A DNA stretch of 64,000 nucleotides, taken from the NCBI RefSeq assembly GCF_000218895.1, contig NC_015694.1, positions 1-64,000 of the forward strand. Reading direction: 5' to 3'. Source of the stretch: Runella slithyformis DSM 19594. GTDB lineage: Bacteria; Bacteroidota; Bacteroidia; Cytophagales; Spirosomataceae. The notes beneath the pieces are model-generated. The model was not told where the DNA came from. It saw nothing but the letters and a program-made list of their open reading frames with translations, and did no database searches. This document shows, one piece after another, positions 1 to 7,242 of the stretch (position 1 is its first letter; each line of letters starts with the position of its first letter). The position numbers and the translations under genes are program-made.

Positions 1-53
1 AATATATATTATTTTATTAAATGTAACTCAATAAAGTAACAGTTATTTATTAA

Positions 54-172
54 AGTTATTTTAGACTGATAAAAAGTTATTTTTAGACTGATGAAAAGTT
101 ATTTTAGACTGATAAAAAGTTATTTTAGACTGATAAAAAGTTATTTTAGACTGATAAAAAGTTATTTTTAAG
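54..172 (+). repeat. iteron-like direct repeats
   Basis: Five full copies and a partial sixth of the unit AGTTATTTTAGACTGATAAAA follow one another with a 21-bp period (one spacing is 22). Tandem AT-rich repeats near two helical turns long, upstream of a partition locus, are typical of Rep-binding iterons in a plasmid origin. That role is inferred: no Rep protein is encoded in the window. An inverted copy lies at 467-483. Confidence 0.7.
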
Positions 173-216
173 CAATATAAGATTTTGATATTCAGTTAGT
201 TATGACGATCTGCAAA

Positions 217-255
217 TAATACAAATAATACAAATAATCACAAATATTTGTGATT
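217..255. repeat. ACAAATAAT repeats and 20-bp perfect palindrome
   Basis: Three tandem copies of CAAATAATA run directly into the perfect palindrome AATCACAAATATTTGTGATT (236-255). Together with the iterons this AT-rich block looks like an origin melting region or a regulator site. Which of these it is cannot be told from sequence. Confidence 0.5.
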
Positions 256-466
256 GTCAAAAGCTTCTAGTGTAAAAGGAACTAAATATTTGAGTAACGA
301 GTAAACCAAAAAAAACAAAAACACAAAGTTAGGGCATGTAAAATTAAACGTTCAACTAAAAAATTAGTTATTTGTAAGTAAATGCTTTGAAAATCAAGTA
401 GTTATATTAAACAGAGGACCTTTTTGAGAGATATATAGTGTTTAAGGTACATTTTGAAGTATATAT

Positions 467-483
467 AATAACTTTTTATCAGT
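467..483 (-). promoter_or_regulatory. inverted iteron copy
   Basis: AATAACTTTTTATCAGT is the exact reverse complement of 17 bases of the iteron array. In iteron plasmids an inverted copy often sits in the rep promoter for autorepression. Here no long reading frame follows on either strand up to parA, so the controlled gene is missing or lies outside the window. Confidence 0.5.
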
Positions 484-1029
484 TAACCGGCGCAAATGCT
501 AATCTGATTAGGCTTCGTCCAACTAAAGCGCTTAGTTGAGTTAATCGTCTGTATAACAATAAGTTATAACGGGAAAATGCTCAACTTGTGAGACAGAAAA
601 AGAAGGAGCAAATACAAATATGTTATAAATCGTCCAGAATAGCCGTTCAAATCAATTAAAATTATCAAATCTACCTTGATATATCTATTGTATGTAGAGT
701 GTAACACAAGCCAAATAAATGAGTGTCAGTGTCGAAAAGTTACATATAACCCTAACAATATTAGATTTCTAAAAAAAATACTGATTCGGAACGGTCCTAT
801 GCCTCTAATCACGCCAACATTCGTCAGAATGTTTATGATATCATACTTATATACTTATATACTTATATGAGTGTCGGAATTTGAGATTACACCTACATGT
901 ATTTTTAAGACTTTAAAAGGTATTGGTCTACAATTTCCAAAAAACGAGTACTTTTGTCGTAAATACGTATTTAAGCATATACGTATTTACTTAAATACGT
1001 ATATTTCGTGTACTTAATTTTATTTAACA
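484..1029. other. gene-free AT-rich leader of the par locus
   Basis: No convincing gene is seen here. A frame at 676-870 lacks a family signature and ends inside repeats. The stretch holds three tandem TATACTTA units (843-868) and the palindromic block just before parA. With the elements further left it is best read as an origin/partition control region. Confidence 0.5.
961..1002. promoter_or_regulatory. TACGTA inverted repeats upstream of parA
   Basis: AAATACGTATTT (961-972) is a perfect 12-bp palindrome. ATACGTATTTA-CT-TAAATACGTAT (979-1002) is a 24-bp inverted repeat sharing the same core. They lie within 70 bp of the parA start, the usual place for an operator or centromere bound by the small partition partner. 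The binding role is inferred. Confidence 0.6.
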
Positions 1030-1659
1030 ATGATTATAAGTGTAACCAGTCTAAAAGGAGGTGTGGGGAAAAGTACAATTGCCCAAAATCTAGCTGTATG
1101 TATGGCTCACAATGGATATAAAGTCTGTATTGCTGATGCTGACACAAACCAAAGTTCCTTACGCTGGTCATCATTAAGAAGTGATGAATTACCGATCATA
1201 CCTGCATTCGGAACGCCTGAAAAAACGCTTTCAGCCAACATAAAACAATTAGCATTAGACTACGAGATTGTTATTATTGACGGGACTCCGACACTTGATA
1301 AAATCACCAGTAAGATCATTCTCCTGGCAGATATGCTGCTGGTTCCAATATTACCTAGCGGGTTGGACATATGGGCTACCGAACAGTTTTTAGAACGTTA
1401 TGAGGATGCAAAAATAGAGAAGGAAAAAGATATACCTGCCTATATGATTCTAAACCAATATCAATCAAATATTACATTCAACAGGGAAGTAAAAGAAGCT
1501 TTAACAGAAACATCAATTCAGCTGTTCAATTCAACGCTACGACCCCGAACAGCTTATAGAGAAGTTATAATTCAGGGGAAAGGGGTTTTTGAATACAAAG
1601 ATGAAAAGGCTAAATATGAATTTTTAGACCTTTATAATGAGGTAGTTAATGTAATGTAA
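1030..1659 (+). CDS. parA: ParA-family partition ATPase
   Basis: A 209-residue protein with a deviant Walker A motif (KGGVGKST, residues 9-16) directly after the first beta strand, then DADTNQSS and IIDGTP segments as in MinD/ParA ATPases. It lacks the N-terminal HTH of type Ia ParA, so it matches the short ParF-like type Ib class that moves plasmids over the nucleoid. The small DNA-binding gene 76 bp downstream and the flanking repeats fit a parFG-type cassette. The ATG start leaves the operator-like palindromes immediately upstream. Confidence 0.9.
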   Translation: MIISVTSLKGGVGKSTIAQNLAVCMAHNGYKVCIADADTNQSSLRWSSLRSDELPIIPAFGTPEKTLSANIKQLALDYEIVIIDGTPTLDKITSKIILLADMLLVPILPSGLDIWATEQFLERYEDAKIEKEKDIPAYMILNQYQSNITFNREVKEALTETSIQLFNSTLRPRTAYREVIIQGKGVFEYKDEKAKYEFLDLYNEVVNVM

Positions 1660-1667
1660 TGTAATAT

Positions 1668-1719
1668 TAAGTATATAAGTATTTACTTATATACTTATAT
1701 ACTTATATACTTATTTACT
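1668..1719. repeat. ACTTATAT repeat array between the par genes
   Basis: Tandem 8-bp ACTTATAT-type units in both orientations fill the gap between parA and the small DNA-binding gene. The right end, ATACTTATTTACT (1707-1719), recurs in inverse orientation at 24567-24579. Likely a partition site or operator for the ribbon-helix-helix partner; this is inference from position and repetition. Confidence 0.55.
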
Positions 1720-1735
1720 GAAATTTAATGGTATT

Positions 1736-2005
1736 ATGGAAAAAGAAAATAAATTCGGGTTGAAATCGGCTATCAAAATGCCGCCGAAGAAAGAAATCAG
1801 AACTGAGCCGGTAGAAGTTGAAAAAACAGAAAAAGCAGTTCAGGCAATACATAGTGGTAAAGGTAAGGTTGTAAGACTCAGCTTGGATGTCGATGAGGAG
1901 TTATATAAAGAATTAAAAATTCACCAAATTCGTAAAGGCTTTAAAACGACCAGAGAATACTTACTTCATTTGATTTCGGACGACATAAAAAACCCCGAAG
2001 CCTGA
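1736..2005 (+). CDS. small DNA-binding partition partner (ParG-like)
   Basis: An 89-residue basic protein with an unstructured-looking N-terminal half (residues 1-45) and a C-terminal segment VVRLSLDVDEELYKELKIHQ that fits a ribbon-helix-helix fold (strand followed by two helices). Size, place after parA and the repeats before it match ParG-type centromere-binding proteins that also repress their operon. Sequence similarity to a named family was not tested. Its stop codon lies inside the loop of a hairpin that terminates the opposing operon. Confidence 0.65.
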   Translation: MEKENKFGLKSAIKMPPKKEIRTEPVEVEKTEKAVQAIHSGKGKVVRLSLDVDEELYKELKIHQIRKGFKTTREYLLHLISDDIKNPEA

Positions 2006-2015
2006 AACTTCGGGG
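1985..2015 (-). terminator. intrinsic terminator of the leftward traK/L/M-like operon
   Basis: CCCCGAAG (1993-2000) and CTTCGGGG (2008-2015) form a perfect 8-bp stem with a 7-base loop. Read on the minus strand the stem is followed by TTTTTT. It therefore ends transcripts from 3715 to 2112 and overlaps the 3' end of the convergent partition gene. Confidence 0.8.
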
Positions 2016-2026
2016 TGGTACACTTA

Positions 2027-2107
2027 AATCGGTAACCCGATTCGTCTACGGTCTTGCCCTATTCCTTCCTGACGGTACGCCTACCGTTTCGGTCCGCTTC
2101 AGGCAAG
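2027..2107 (-). other. structured 3' UTR, possible small RNA
   Basis: Between the last leftward gene and its terminator lie nested stems: CTTGCC (2053-2058) with GGCAAG (2102-2107), enclosing ACGGTA-CGCC-TACCGT (2072-2087), and next to it AATCGG-TAAC-CCGATT (2027-2042). With the terminator stem this gives an RNA of about 120 nt made of hairpins. A function is unknown. Confidence 0.4.
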
Positions 2108-2111
2108 TTCT

Positions 2112-2513
2112 TCAGGGAATGAGCTCAATTCCCTTTTTTGATTTTGTATTGACCACCTTATAGAAGCGACGGTCAATAAAGTAGGTCTTAGTAGAGTCGT
2201 TATAGATCATTACAGATTCAAGTTGAGCAAGCTTTTGTCTATTTGTCGAAAAAAACATCAACAGAAAGGAAAAGATTACCAGACCTAAAAATGCCCAGGC
2301 TCCCCACCCCCAACGGTTCATAAAAACTGCCCAAGGCGAAGCTTTATCATAGAAGTGCTGATGAGTGGTAATCGACCCGTTCACTTTTTCAATAAGAGCC
2401 TGAGTCGATTCCGCTAACTGATCTGAAACGATTAAAACAGGCAAAAACTCAGGCACAATGTCCTTTTCGGCAACGCCGAATTTACGAGCAAAATACACTT
2501 TATCCTTTTGCAT
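2112..2513 (-). CDS. single-pass membrane protein, TraM-like position in relaxosome operon
   Basis: A 133-residue protein with one clear membrane helix (about residues 70-92, WGWGAWAFLGLVIFSFLLMFF) and a charged C-terminal tail. It is the last gene of a three-gene operon running away from oriT, one base after the P-loop gene. In RP4 the equivalent place is held by TraM, also a small one-helix protein after the P-loop protein TraL. Homology is not shown; the parallel rests on order, size and topology. Confidence 0.5.
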   Translation of the reverse strand: MQKDKVYFARKFGVAEKDIVPEFLPVLIVSDQLAESTQALIEKVNGSITTHQHFYDKASPWAVFMNRWGWGAWAFLGLVIFSFLLMFFSTNRQKLAQLESVMIYNDSTKTYFIDRRFYKVVNTKSKKGIELIP

Positions 2514-2514
2514 A

Positions 2515-3282
2515 TTAAACGGCTTTCAGGGGAGCAAGGATATTTTTAACACGTATGCGAGTGCTCATGTTGGCCGTCGCGTCGTTGAGCGAAATTTCCC
2601 CGTTGGCCAAACGAATGATTGTCAGATAGGGATTATCATTGTTACGGTTTCCCGACTTACCCGCAATAAAGATTTGCTCTTCGCCTGCAATGTTATTGTT
2701 GATTAAATCCTGTTTTAAAGTGTCACTTTCGCCGTCTGCTTTAAAAGTATAGTCATTGATAAGCATATTTACGGGAAAGTACTCACCCAGCAATTTGTTG
2801 ACGGCGTTAAAGTAGTTGATGTTTTCGTTGACGTTATCGTCAGCCCCCGAAACCACTACGTTGAAAATAATGTTGAGCCCAAGTTCCTGAGCCACATATT
2901 TTAAATTTTCACCCGTCAGTTCCTGATCCGTTGTCAATCCTTCACGCAATACGTTGGATTCAGGAGCTCCAATGTCAAGGATAATATCAGAAGCGGGAAG
3001 CTCCGCTATTTTTTCAAAAACATCAAAGAAGTGGCTTTTTTTATACTCATTGGCATTGTTATAAATATCCCAAACCTTCACCTTTTGGCTGCCTAAAATA
3101 TTGGTATGACGTACAGCGTTTTGATTGGCTTTTTGAGAAGAATCCAACAGGACGGTCGCGGAAATATCAGGGTCTAAAGTCAGCAGTTTAAAATAAGCCA
3201 GAAATGATTTGCCTACCCCTCCTTTCGATTGCAGAAATACGGATACATTTTTTGTTTCAGTGGCGGTGTGTTTTACAGTCAT
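2515..3282 (-). CDS. P-loop ATPase of the ParA/TraL type near oriT
   Basis: A 255-residue protein with the motif SKGGVGKSF (residues 19-27), LLDSSQKANQN as the next SIMIBI-type element and DIILDIGAP as a Walker B-like strand. It is not a normal partition ATPase: it is divergently oriented from parA and sits between two small genes in an operon leaving oriT. RP4 TraL (about 240 residues, Walker A, same order) is the closest organisational match, so a role in mobilisation rather than segregation is proposed. The sequence after residue 100 shows no further recognised domain. Confidence 0.65.
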   Translation of the reverse strand: MTVKHTATETKNVSVFLQSKGGVGKSFLAYFKLLTLDPDISATVLLDSSQKANQNAVRHTNILGSQKVKVWDIYNNANEYKKSHFFDVFEKIAELPASDIILDIGAPESNVLREGLTTDQELTGENLKYVAQELGLNIIFNVVVSGADDNVNENINYFNAVNKLLGEYFPVNMLINDYTFKADGESDTLKQDLINNNIAGEEQIFIAGKSGNRNNDNPYLTIIRLANGEISLNDATANMSTRIRVKNILAPLKAV

Positions 3283-3352
3283 TACAGAAATTATTTTTGG
3301 TTGAAGAAAAGAATGTCAGTGACTTATTATAGTACTCCGCAGAAAGCCCGGT

Positions 3353-3715
3353 TCAGATTAGTTTTTTGGGTTCGGGGGTGGGCCTGCGAAAATCAAAGGG
3401 CAACTCCTCGACCATACGGCTTTCCTTGTTTTGTACTATTTTGTTTTGAGTCTCATTCACGGTTGAATCCTTAGCGGTCATTGATGAAGGTATCGGATTG
3501 GGAACCGTGTCTGTTTTAAGTGGTTTTAACTTTGCTTTCAGTTCAATAAGCTGTTTAGCGGTAATGATAATACCGTGCTCATTGGTGAGCCATTCGGCAA
3601 CGGCATCGTAGGTATATCCCTGCTCTAATTTAGGGATGACATATAAGAGCAGGGGGGCGCCCCACTTTCGTTTACGGGCCAATTTTCGTATTTTAATTTC
3701 CTGAAGGGTTATCAT
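3353..3715 (-). CDS. small basic protein next to oriT, TraK-like position
   Basis: A 120-residue protein whose N-terminal half is basic (KIRKLARKRKWGAP) and followed by a segment that could form an HTH (EQGYTYDAVAEWLTNEHGIIITAKQLIELKAKLK). The rest is low-complexity and proline-rich. It is the first gene of the leftward operon, 60 bp from a row of phased direct repeats. RP4 TraK, of similar size and place, binds repeated sites beside oriT. A similar DNA-binding role is likely but inferred. Confidence 0.5.
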   Translation of the reverse strand: MITLQEIKIRKLARKRKWGAPLLLYVIPKLEQGYTYDAVAEWLTNEHGIIITAKQLIELKAKLKPLKTDTVPNPIPSSMTAKDSTVNETQNKIVQNKESRMVEELPFDFRRPTPEPKKLI

Positions 3716-3777
3716 CGTTTTTAATTAAGGGTTTTCAAAGCGGGGAGGGGCAAAGATAATGAATAAATTCTTATAAG

Positions 3778-3856
3778 GCAATGTTAGAGCAATAATAAAG
3801 CAATATTATGGCAATATAAAATGTATAAGGCAATAATTTGGCAATATTAAGGCAAT
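3778..3856. repeat. helically phased GCAAT repeats beside oriT
   Basis: Seven copies of GCAAT start at 3778, 3789, 3800, 3811, 3830, 3841 and 3852. All steps are 11 bp except one of 19. Repeats spaced by about one helical turn put every site on the same DNA face, as expected for cooperative binding and bending by a relaxosome accessory protein. The first gene of the leftward operon (3353-3715) is the natural candidate binder. Confidence 0.65.
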
Positions 3857-3927
3857 GTATAGAAAAAGATAAAAATTTGGAAAGTAGGTGATTCTTTATT
3901 TTATTTGTACTAAGAGGAGCAAGATGT

Positions 3928-3986
3928 AGTTTTGCATAGGCAAAACTCACCACGCAAGCGTGTATCGTACCGGGGGAGTTCCCCCC
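3928..3986 (+). other. putative oriT with hairpins and nic-like site
   Basis: AGTTTTGC-ATAG-GCAAAACT (3928-3947) and CACGC-AA-GCGTG (3951-3962) are perfect hairpins. Directly after the second comes TATCGTACCGG (3963-3973), similar to the RP4 nic region TATCCTGCCCGG, then a GC-rich stem GGGGG-AGTT-CCCCC (3972-3985). The site lies between the divergent TraK-like and MobC/relaxase genes, the normal oriT place for MOBP systems. The exact nick position is a guess. Confidence 0.55.
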
Positions 3987-4047
3987 TTATCGTTGACCGT
4001 CCGCGAATGCGTTCCGACTTGACTCCCTAACAAAACGAAATACACCC

Positions 4048-4392
4048 ATGTCAGAGCGCAAGAAAGGGGGTAGGCCAACCCTTGGTGAACACAAAAAAGG
4101 GAAAGGGCTTTATGTGAGTTTTACAGAAGCGGAACTTGAGTTACTGAGCCGTAAAGCTGGCTCAGTGGGCAAGAGCAAACAGGCTTACCTTCGGGAGCTG
4201 TTGGTGAAGGGTTACGTGAAAAATATCGACACGGCCGAGCAGCAGGAGATCAAACGCGGGCTGATCGGTCTGTCGAATAATGTCAACCAACTGGCCAAGC
4301 TTGCGCACATCAACGGGTTGAAGACGATGCAAACACAGGTGAACGGGGTTTTGGAAGCTCTGGACGAACTCTTAAAAAAGTACAGGAGATGA
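4048..4392 (+). CDS. mobC: MobC-like relaxosome accessory protein
   Basis: A 114-residue protein with a basic N-terminus, a ribbon-helix-helix-like region (LYVSFTEAELELLSRKAGS) and the signature LSNNVNQLAKLAH (residues 75-87), which is characteristic of the bacterial mobilisation protein MobC. Such proteins bind oriT and help the relaxase open the strands. It overlaps the relaxase gene by four bases (ATGA), so the two are translationally coupled, and lies 62 bp after the oriT-like hairpins. Confidence 0.85.
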   Translation: MSERKKGGRPTLGEHKKGKGLYVSFTEAELELLSRKAGSVGKSKQAYLRELLVKGYVKNIDTAEQQEIKRGLIGLSNNVNQLAKLAHINGLKTMQTQVNGVLEALDELLKKYRR

Positions 4393-5408
4393 TTGCAAAG
4401 GCGTTAGGGACCGGAAAGAGCTTTTCGGGCAAAATCAATTACCTTTTTGATGGGAAAATAGAAGACCGGAAAGTAAAGGATAAGATGGCATCGGTCATCA
4501 GTCACAGTGAAAATGTGCGGGTTCCCTTCAGTCACGAAGATAAAACAGGCATATCACGAATGAAGGCTGACTTTATCGAACGGTCAAAATCGTATAAGTA
4601 TTTTGATAAGTCAAAAGGATACATAGGCGAACACGTAATTTCACTGACAGAGCATGATCAGCGTGAATTAAGAGGTAAAGGAAATATGAAGTCAATTACA
4701 GATGAATACATCAAATTAACGGGGATAGATAAGACGCAGTATGTAGCCATTACGCATCATGATACCTCAAATCCGCACGTTCATATTCTCTTTAACCGGG
4801 TGACTGACGCGGGGAAAATCTTTGACGCTACGTATGAGAAGAAGCGGGCGATGTACGCCGGCATCGTGCTGTCGCAAAAATACGGTTTATCGTTACTGGG
4901 CGAGTTACAGAAAGTCTCAGAGGACAAGGGAGTAAAGGTGATGCGGATGCAAATGGGGGATTACCGGGAGCTGCGGGCGGGTAATGCCTTACTGCGGGAG
5001 GCAAGGAATTTTCACCATCTGGAAAAGCTGGCAGAGGCAAAAGGTCAAACCTTAGAGCAGCGGGGAGACAGCGTTTTTCTGGACAAAAAAGAATACAGTA
5101 AAGCAGATCTGGAAACGATGTTTTGGCAAAATCGGACGGAGGCGCTAACGGCAAAATCGGAAAAAGGCAGTGTACAAGCGTTAGTTGAAGCAAAATCTGT
5201 AGATGCCGGTCAACCGGTAACTATATCTCCGATAGTATTTTCGGAGGAGGGAACAGCGCAGGTTACCAATGAAAAAAGAGAAAGCAGGGTGTCTAAACCT
5301 ACTGCCTCGGTAGAGGAAGGGAAAGCTAAACGAAGCCGGAAAAAGAGATTACCGGACTATCAACAGAAAGTAACTAAACTGAAAACGTCCAAAGGGTTAC
5401 GACTGTGA
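4389..5408 (+). CDS. MOBP-type relaxase (MobA/VirD2-like)
   Basis: A 339-residue relaxase. Residues 1-25 carry the conserved start (IAKALGTGKSFSGKINYLFDGK, split here by family motif I with Tyr18). The metal-binding histidine motif is HHDTSNPHVHI (residues 123-133). The C-terminal 100 residues are charged and probably linker. The protein would nick oriT and stay bound to the transferred strand. It is short compared with relaxases fused to helicase or primase domains, as is usual in Bacteroidota mobilisation proteins. The 3' end is duplicated in broken form at about 9040-9377. Confidence 0.88.
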   Translation: MIAKALGTGKSFSGKINYLFDGKIEDRKVKDKMASVISHSENVRVPFSHEDKTGISRMKADFIERSKSYKYFDKSKGYIGEHVISLTEHDQRELRGKGNMKSITDEYIKLTGIDKTQYVAITHHDTSNPHVHILFNRVTDAGKIFDATYEKKRAMYAGIVLSQKYGLSLLGELQKVSEDKGVKVMRMQMGDYRELRAGNALLREARNFHHLEKLAEAKGQTLEQRGDSVFLDKKEYSKADLETMFWQNRTEALTAKSEKGSVQALVEAKSVDAGQPVTISPIVFSEEGTAQVTNEKRESRVSKPTASVEEGKAKRSRKKRLPDYQQKVTKLKTSKGLRL

Positions 5409-5482
5409 AGTTTTTGATTTTTATCGCGTTTGCCGTTTCTTTGCCGGGCAAAAAGCGGTCCTTCCGGACGGATGAGTTTTAA
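5405..5482 (+). pseudogene. 25-codon remnant of a small membrane gene after the relaxase
   Basis: A GTG overlapping the relaxase stop opens MKFLIFIAFAVSLPGKK and ends after 25 codons. The second relaxase 3' copy at 9377 is also followed within a few bases by a small membrane protein (9382). The short frame could be what is left of that gene here. It could equally be chance. Confidence 0.25.
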
Positions 5483-5854
5483 AAGCCTGCGAGACCGTAA
5501 ACGAAGCCGTATTACTGCTTCATTGAATCAAGGGGAAAATAAATAACTTAAGGGCAGCGATCCTGAAGGGAACGAAGAGGGCGAAAAAGAGCCCGTACGC
5601 TCAGGAATCAAAGACAAATACATCTGTTTTTTTAGGGCAAGCACGATTTACAGATGATCTGCATGGAATGCGAGCAGGAATTAAGCCGCAGCAGCCAAAG
5701 ACGAAAAAACATCATGGATACGTAGCAAATCAAATCGACTTTGCTCTGAGACTAGCTCATTTGCTTACTATAAAGCTTACTCTTAATTAGGTTATTTTTT
5801 CATGTTTTGGATTTTTTGCCTGTATTGTGTATCATTACATAATACAATCGTGTT
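5483..5854. other. non-coding stretch before higBA
   Basis: No gene is recognised. It contains a GGGC-GAAAAAGA-GCCC hairpin near 5580 and an AT-rich end. Given the relaxase-tail copy near 9.05-9.38 kb it is probably a junction region of inserted cargo. Confidence 0.3.
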
Positions 5855-5862
5855 ATGATACA
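5828..5862. promoter_or_regulatory. operator-like inverted repeat at the higB start
   Basis: TGTATCAT (5828-5835) and ATGATACA (5855-5862) are perfect 8-bp arms 19 bp apart. The right arm includes the ATG of higB. HigA antitoxins repress their own operon by binding such palindromes, so this is the likely autoregulatory site. Confidence 0.6.
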
Positions 5863-6133
5863 GTCTATTCGTCACAAAGCCCTGTTACAGTATTATACCG
5901 AAGGCAATGGATCTAAGTTACCAAGCCAATATTTGCGGAAGATAAACCGTATTTTAGACCAATTGGACGCGGTTTCATCAACGGATGATATTGTGGCAAT
6001 GGGTTCAGGTATTCACAAACTGACGGGCAATTTGGCGGATTATTGGTCAATCAAAGTAACACCGAACTATCGCATTATTTTCCGTTTTGAAAACGGTGAC
6101 GTACATGACATTGATTTTTTGGATTATCACTAA
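5855..6133 (+). CDS. higB: HigB-like toxin (RelE superfamily)
   Basis: A 92-residue basic protein matching the RelE/HigB fold length and pattern: an N-terminal helix region, then KLTGNLADYWSIKVTPNYRIIFRFENGDVHDIDFLDYH, in which NYRIIFRFENGDVHDIDFLDYH is the typical C-terminal beta strand end. Such toxins cleave mRNA on the ribosome. The toxin-first order and the antitoxin gene 15 bp downstream are the standard higBA layout. On a mobile element the pair would act in post-segregational stabilisation. Confidence 0.9.
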   Translation: MIQSIRHKALLQYYTEGNGSKLPSQYLRKINRILDQLDAVSSTDDIVAMGSGIHKLTGNLADYWSIKVTPNYRIIFRFENGDVHDIDFLDYH

Positions 6134-6148
6134 AAAGGAGCTAACACC

Positions 6149-6463
6149 ATGTTAAAGCGCAATTTACCCCCCGTACACCCGGGCGAAATATTACGGGAGG
6201 ATTATATCAACGAACATAATTTGACCATTAGCGAAGTCGCTAAGGGATTAGGGATTACACGTGCCAATCTATCCGCTATTGTCAACGGCCGTGCAGGAAT
6301 CAGCCCTGAAATGGCCGTTAAGCTTGCAGAGGCATTTGGCAATACGGCACAATTTTGGGTGAATCTACAGAAAAATTACGAACTTTGGCACGCTGAACGT
6401 AGTGTAAATCGTTCTAATATTCGTCATTTTTGGGAGGAGTGGAAAGCGCCACAACCAGCATAG
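6149..6463 (+). CDS. higA: HigA antitoxin, XRE family
   Basis: A 104-residue protein with the HigA-specific opening PPVHPGEILREDYINEHNLT and an XRE helix-turn-helix (ISEVAKGLGITRANLSAIVNGR, residues 26-47), followed by AFGNTAQFWVNLQKNYELW, a hallmark of the HigA/VapI group. It should neutralise the upstream toxin and repress the operon through the palindrome at 5828-5862. Confidence 0.93.
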   Translation: MLKRNLPPVHPGEILREDYINEHNLTISEVAKGLGITRANLSAIVNGRAGISPEMAVKLAEAFGNTAQFWVNLQKNYELWHAERSVNRSNIRHFWEEWKAPQPA

Positions 6464-6469
6464 AATAAT

Positions 6470-6646
6470 ATGATAAAAGTACATAGCAAAATCTCTATGT
6501 TTTCAATGTTTGAGGCGCTGCCTACATTTGAGCTTTCATCAATGGAAGATTTAATATTATCTGAAAAAGAATTTTTAAAATGTTTACTTCGTGTAATGAA
6601 TAAGGATTACAGTCTTAAAGATACTAATAACAATCAATTCTGTTAA
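6470..6646 (+). CDS. small uncharacterised protein after higA
   Basis: A 58-residue frame beginning six bases after the higA stop and ending 14 bases before the next gene. It is acidic in the middle (FELSSMEDLILSEKEF) with no motif I recognise. Tight packing between two genes suggests it is translated, but there is no clear ribosome binding site and no family support. Confidence 0.35.
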   Translation: MIKVHSKISMFSMFEALPTFELSSMEDLILSEKEFLKCLLRVMNKDYSLKDTNNNQFC

Positions 6647-6660
6647 CTATTATTATACCC

Positions 6661-7215
6661 ATGTTTAGAGAATTAGATATCCGAGAACAATTCTATTTTG
6701 CTAAGAACAACTACACGAATTGGTTACCTCGTAACCCTGATGAAAATATGTTTGTTCAATTTATGATGGATATTTATCGTAGTTCTGAAAAGATAAAAGA
6801 AAGCTCCTCTGAAGTGGGCGTAAATCATTTTAATAGGGGAAATAAATTATATAGCCAAGGTGATTTTAGAGGAGCTATTTCAAGTTATACAGCTTCTTTC
6901 AAAGTCTATCCTATGTGCGACACATTTCTCAATCTAAGTATGTCATTTGCGAAAATTAAGCAGTATACCCATGGTTTGCAGATATCATGCGATGCATTGG
7001 CTATAGCAGACTACCTCGATATTGAGGATAAGTTACCAGTTATATATTTTCAGCGTGGCGCGATAATGGCTGAATTGCTTGATTCTGCGTGGGAGTTAAG
7101 TATAGCAAACACAGAATTGGTAGAATTTGCACTCGATAATTTTCGGCAGGCAGAAGCTTTAGGAGTACCACAAGCCCGCCAGTATATTAAGAACATAATG
7201 GATGTCCTTGCATGA
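6661..7215 (+). CDS. TPR-like protein of unknown function
   Basis: A 184-residue protein whose central part NHFNRGNKLYSQGDFRGAISSYTASFKVYP (residues about 57-86, read in two halves) is a clear tetratricopeptide unit. Less regular helical repeats follow to the C-terminus. Such proteins bind partners. It lies in the cargo patch after higBA, with weak codon similarity to the more AT-rich genes on its right. No neighbour reveals its role. Confidence 0.6.
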   Translation: MFRELDIREQFYFAKNNYTNWLPRNPDENMFVQFMMDIYRSSEKIKESSSEVGVNHFNRGNKLYSQGDFRGAISSYTASFKVYPMCDTFLNLSMSFAKIKQYTHGLQISCDALAIADYLDIEDKLPVIYFQRGAIMAELLDSAWELSIANTELVEFALDNFRQAEALGVPQARQYIKNIMDVLA

Positions 7216-7242
7216 TAATGGAGATAATTAAATATATGACTT

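Noticed and set aside
676-870. 64-residue frame before parA
   Set aside because: Low-complexity translation, ends inside the TATACTTA repeats, no start signal or family pattern.
2458-2706. Rightward frame over the P-loop ATPase gene
   Set aside because: Opposite-strand shadow of two genes with clear motifs on the other strand.
2515-3282. Second ParA partition system
   Set aside because: It has the ParA-type P-loop, but its operon partners and place beside oriT fit a mobilisation role better.
3771-3953. Leftward 60-residue frame in the oriT region
   Set aside because: Overlaps the phased repeats and oriT hairpins; its Leu/Ile-rich text comes from the repeats.
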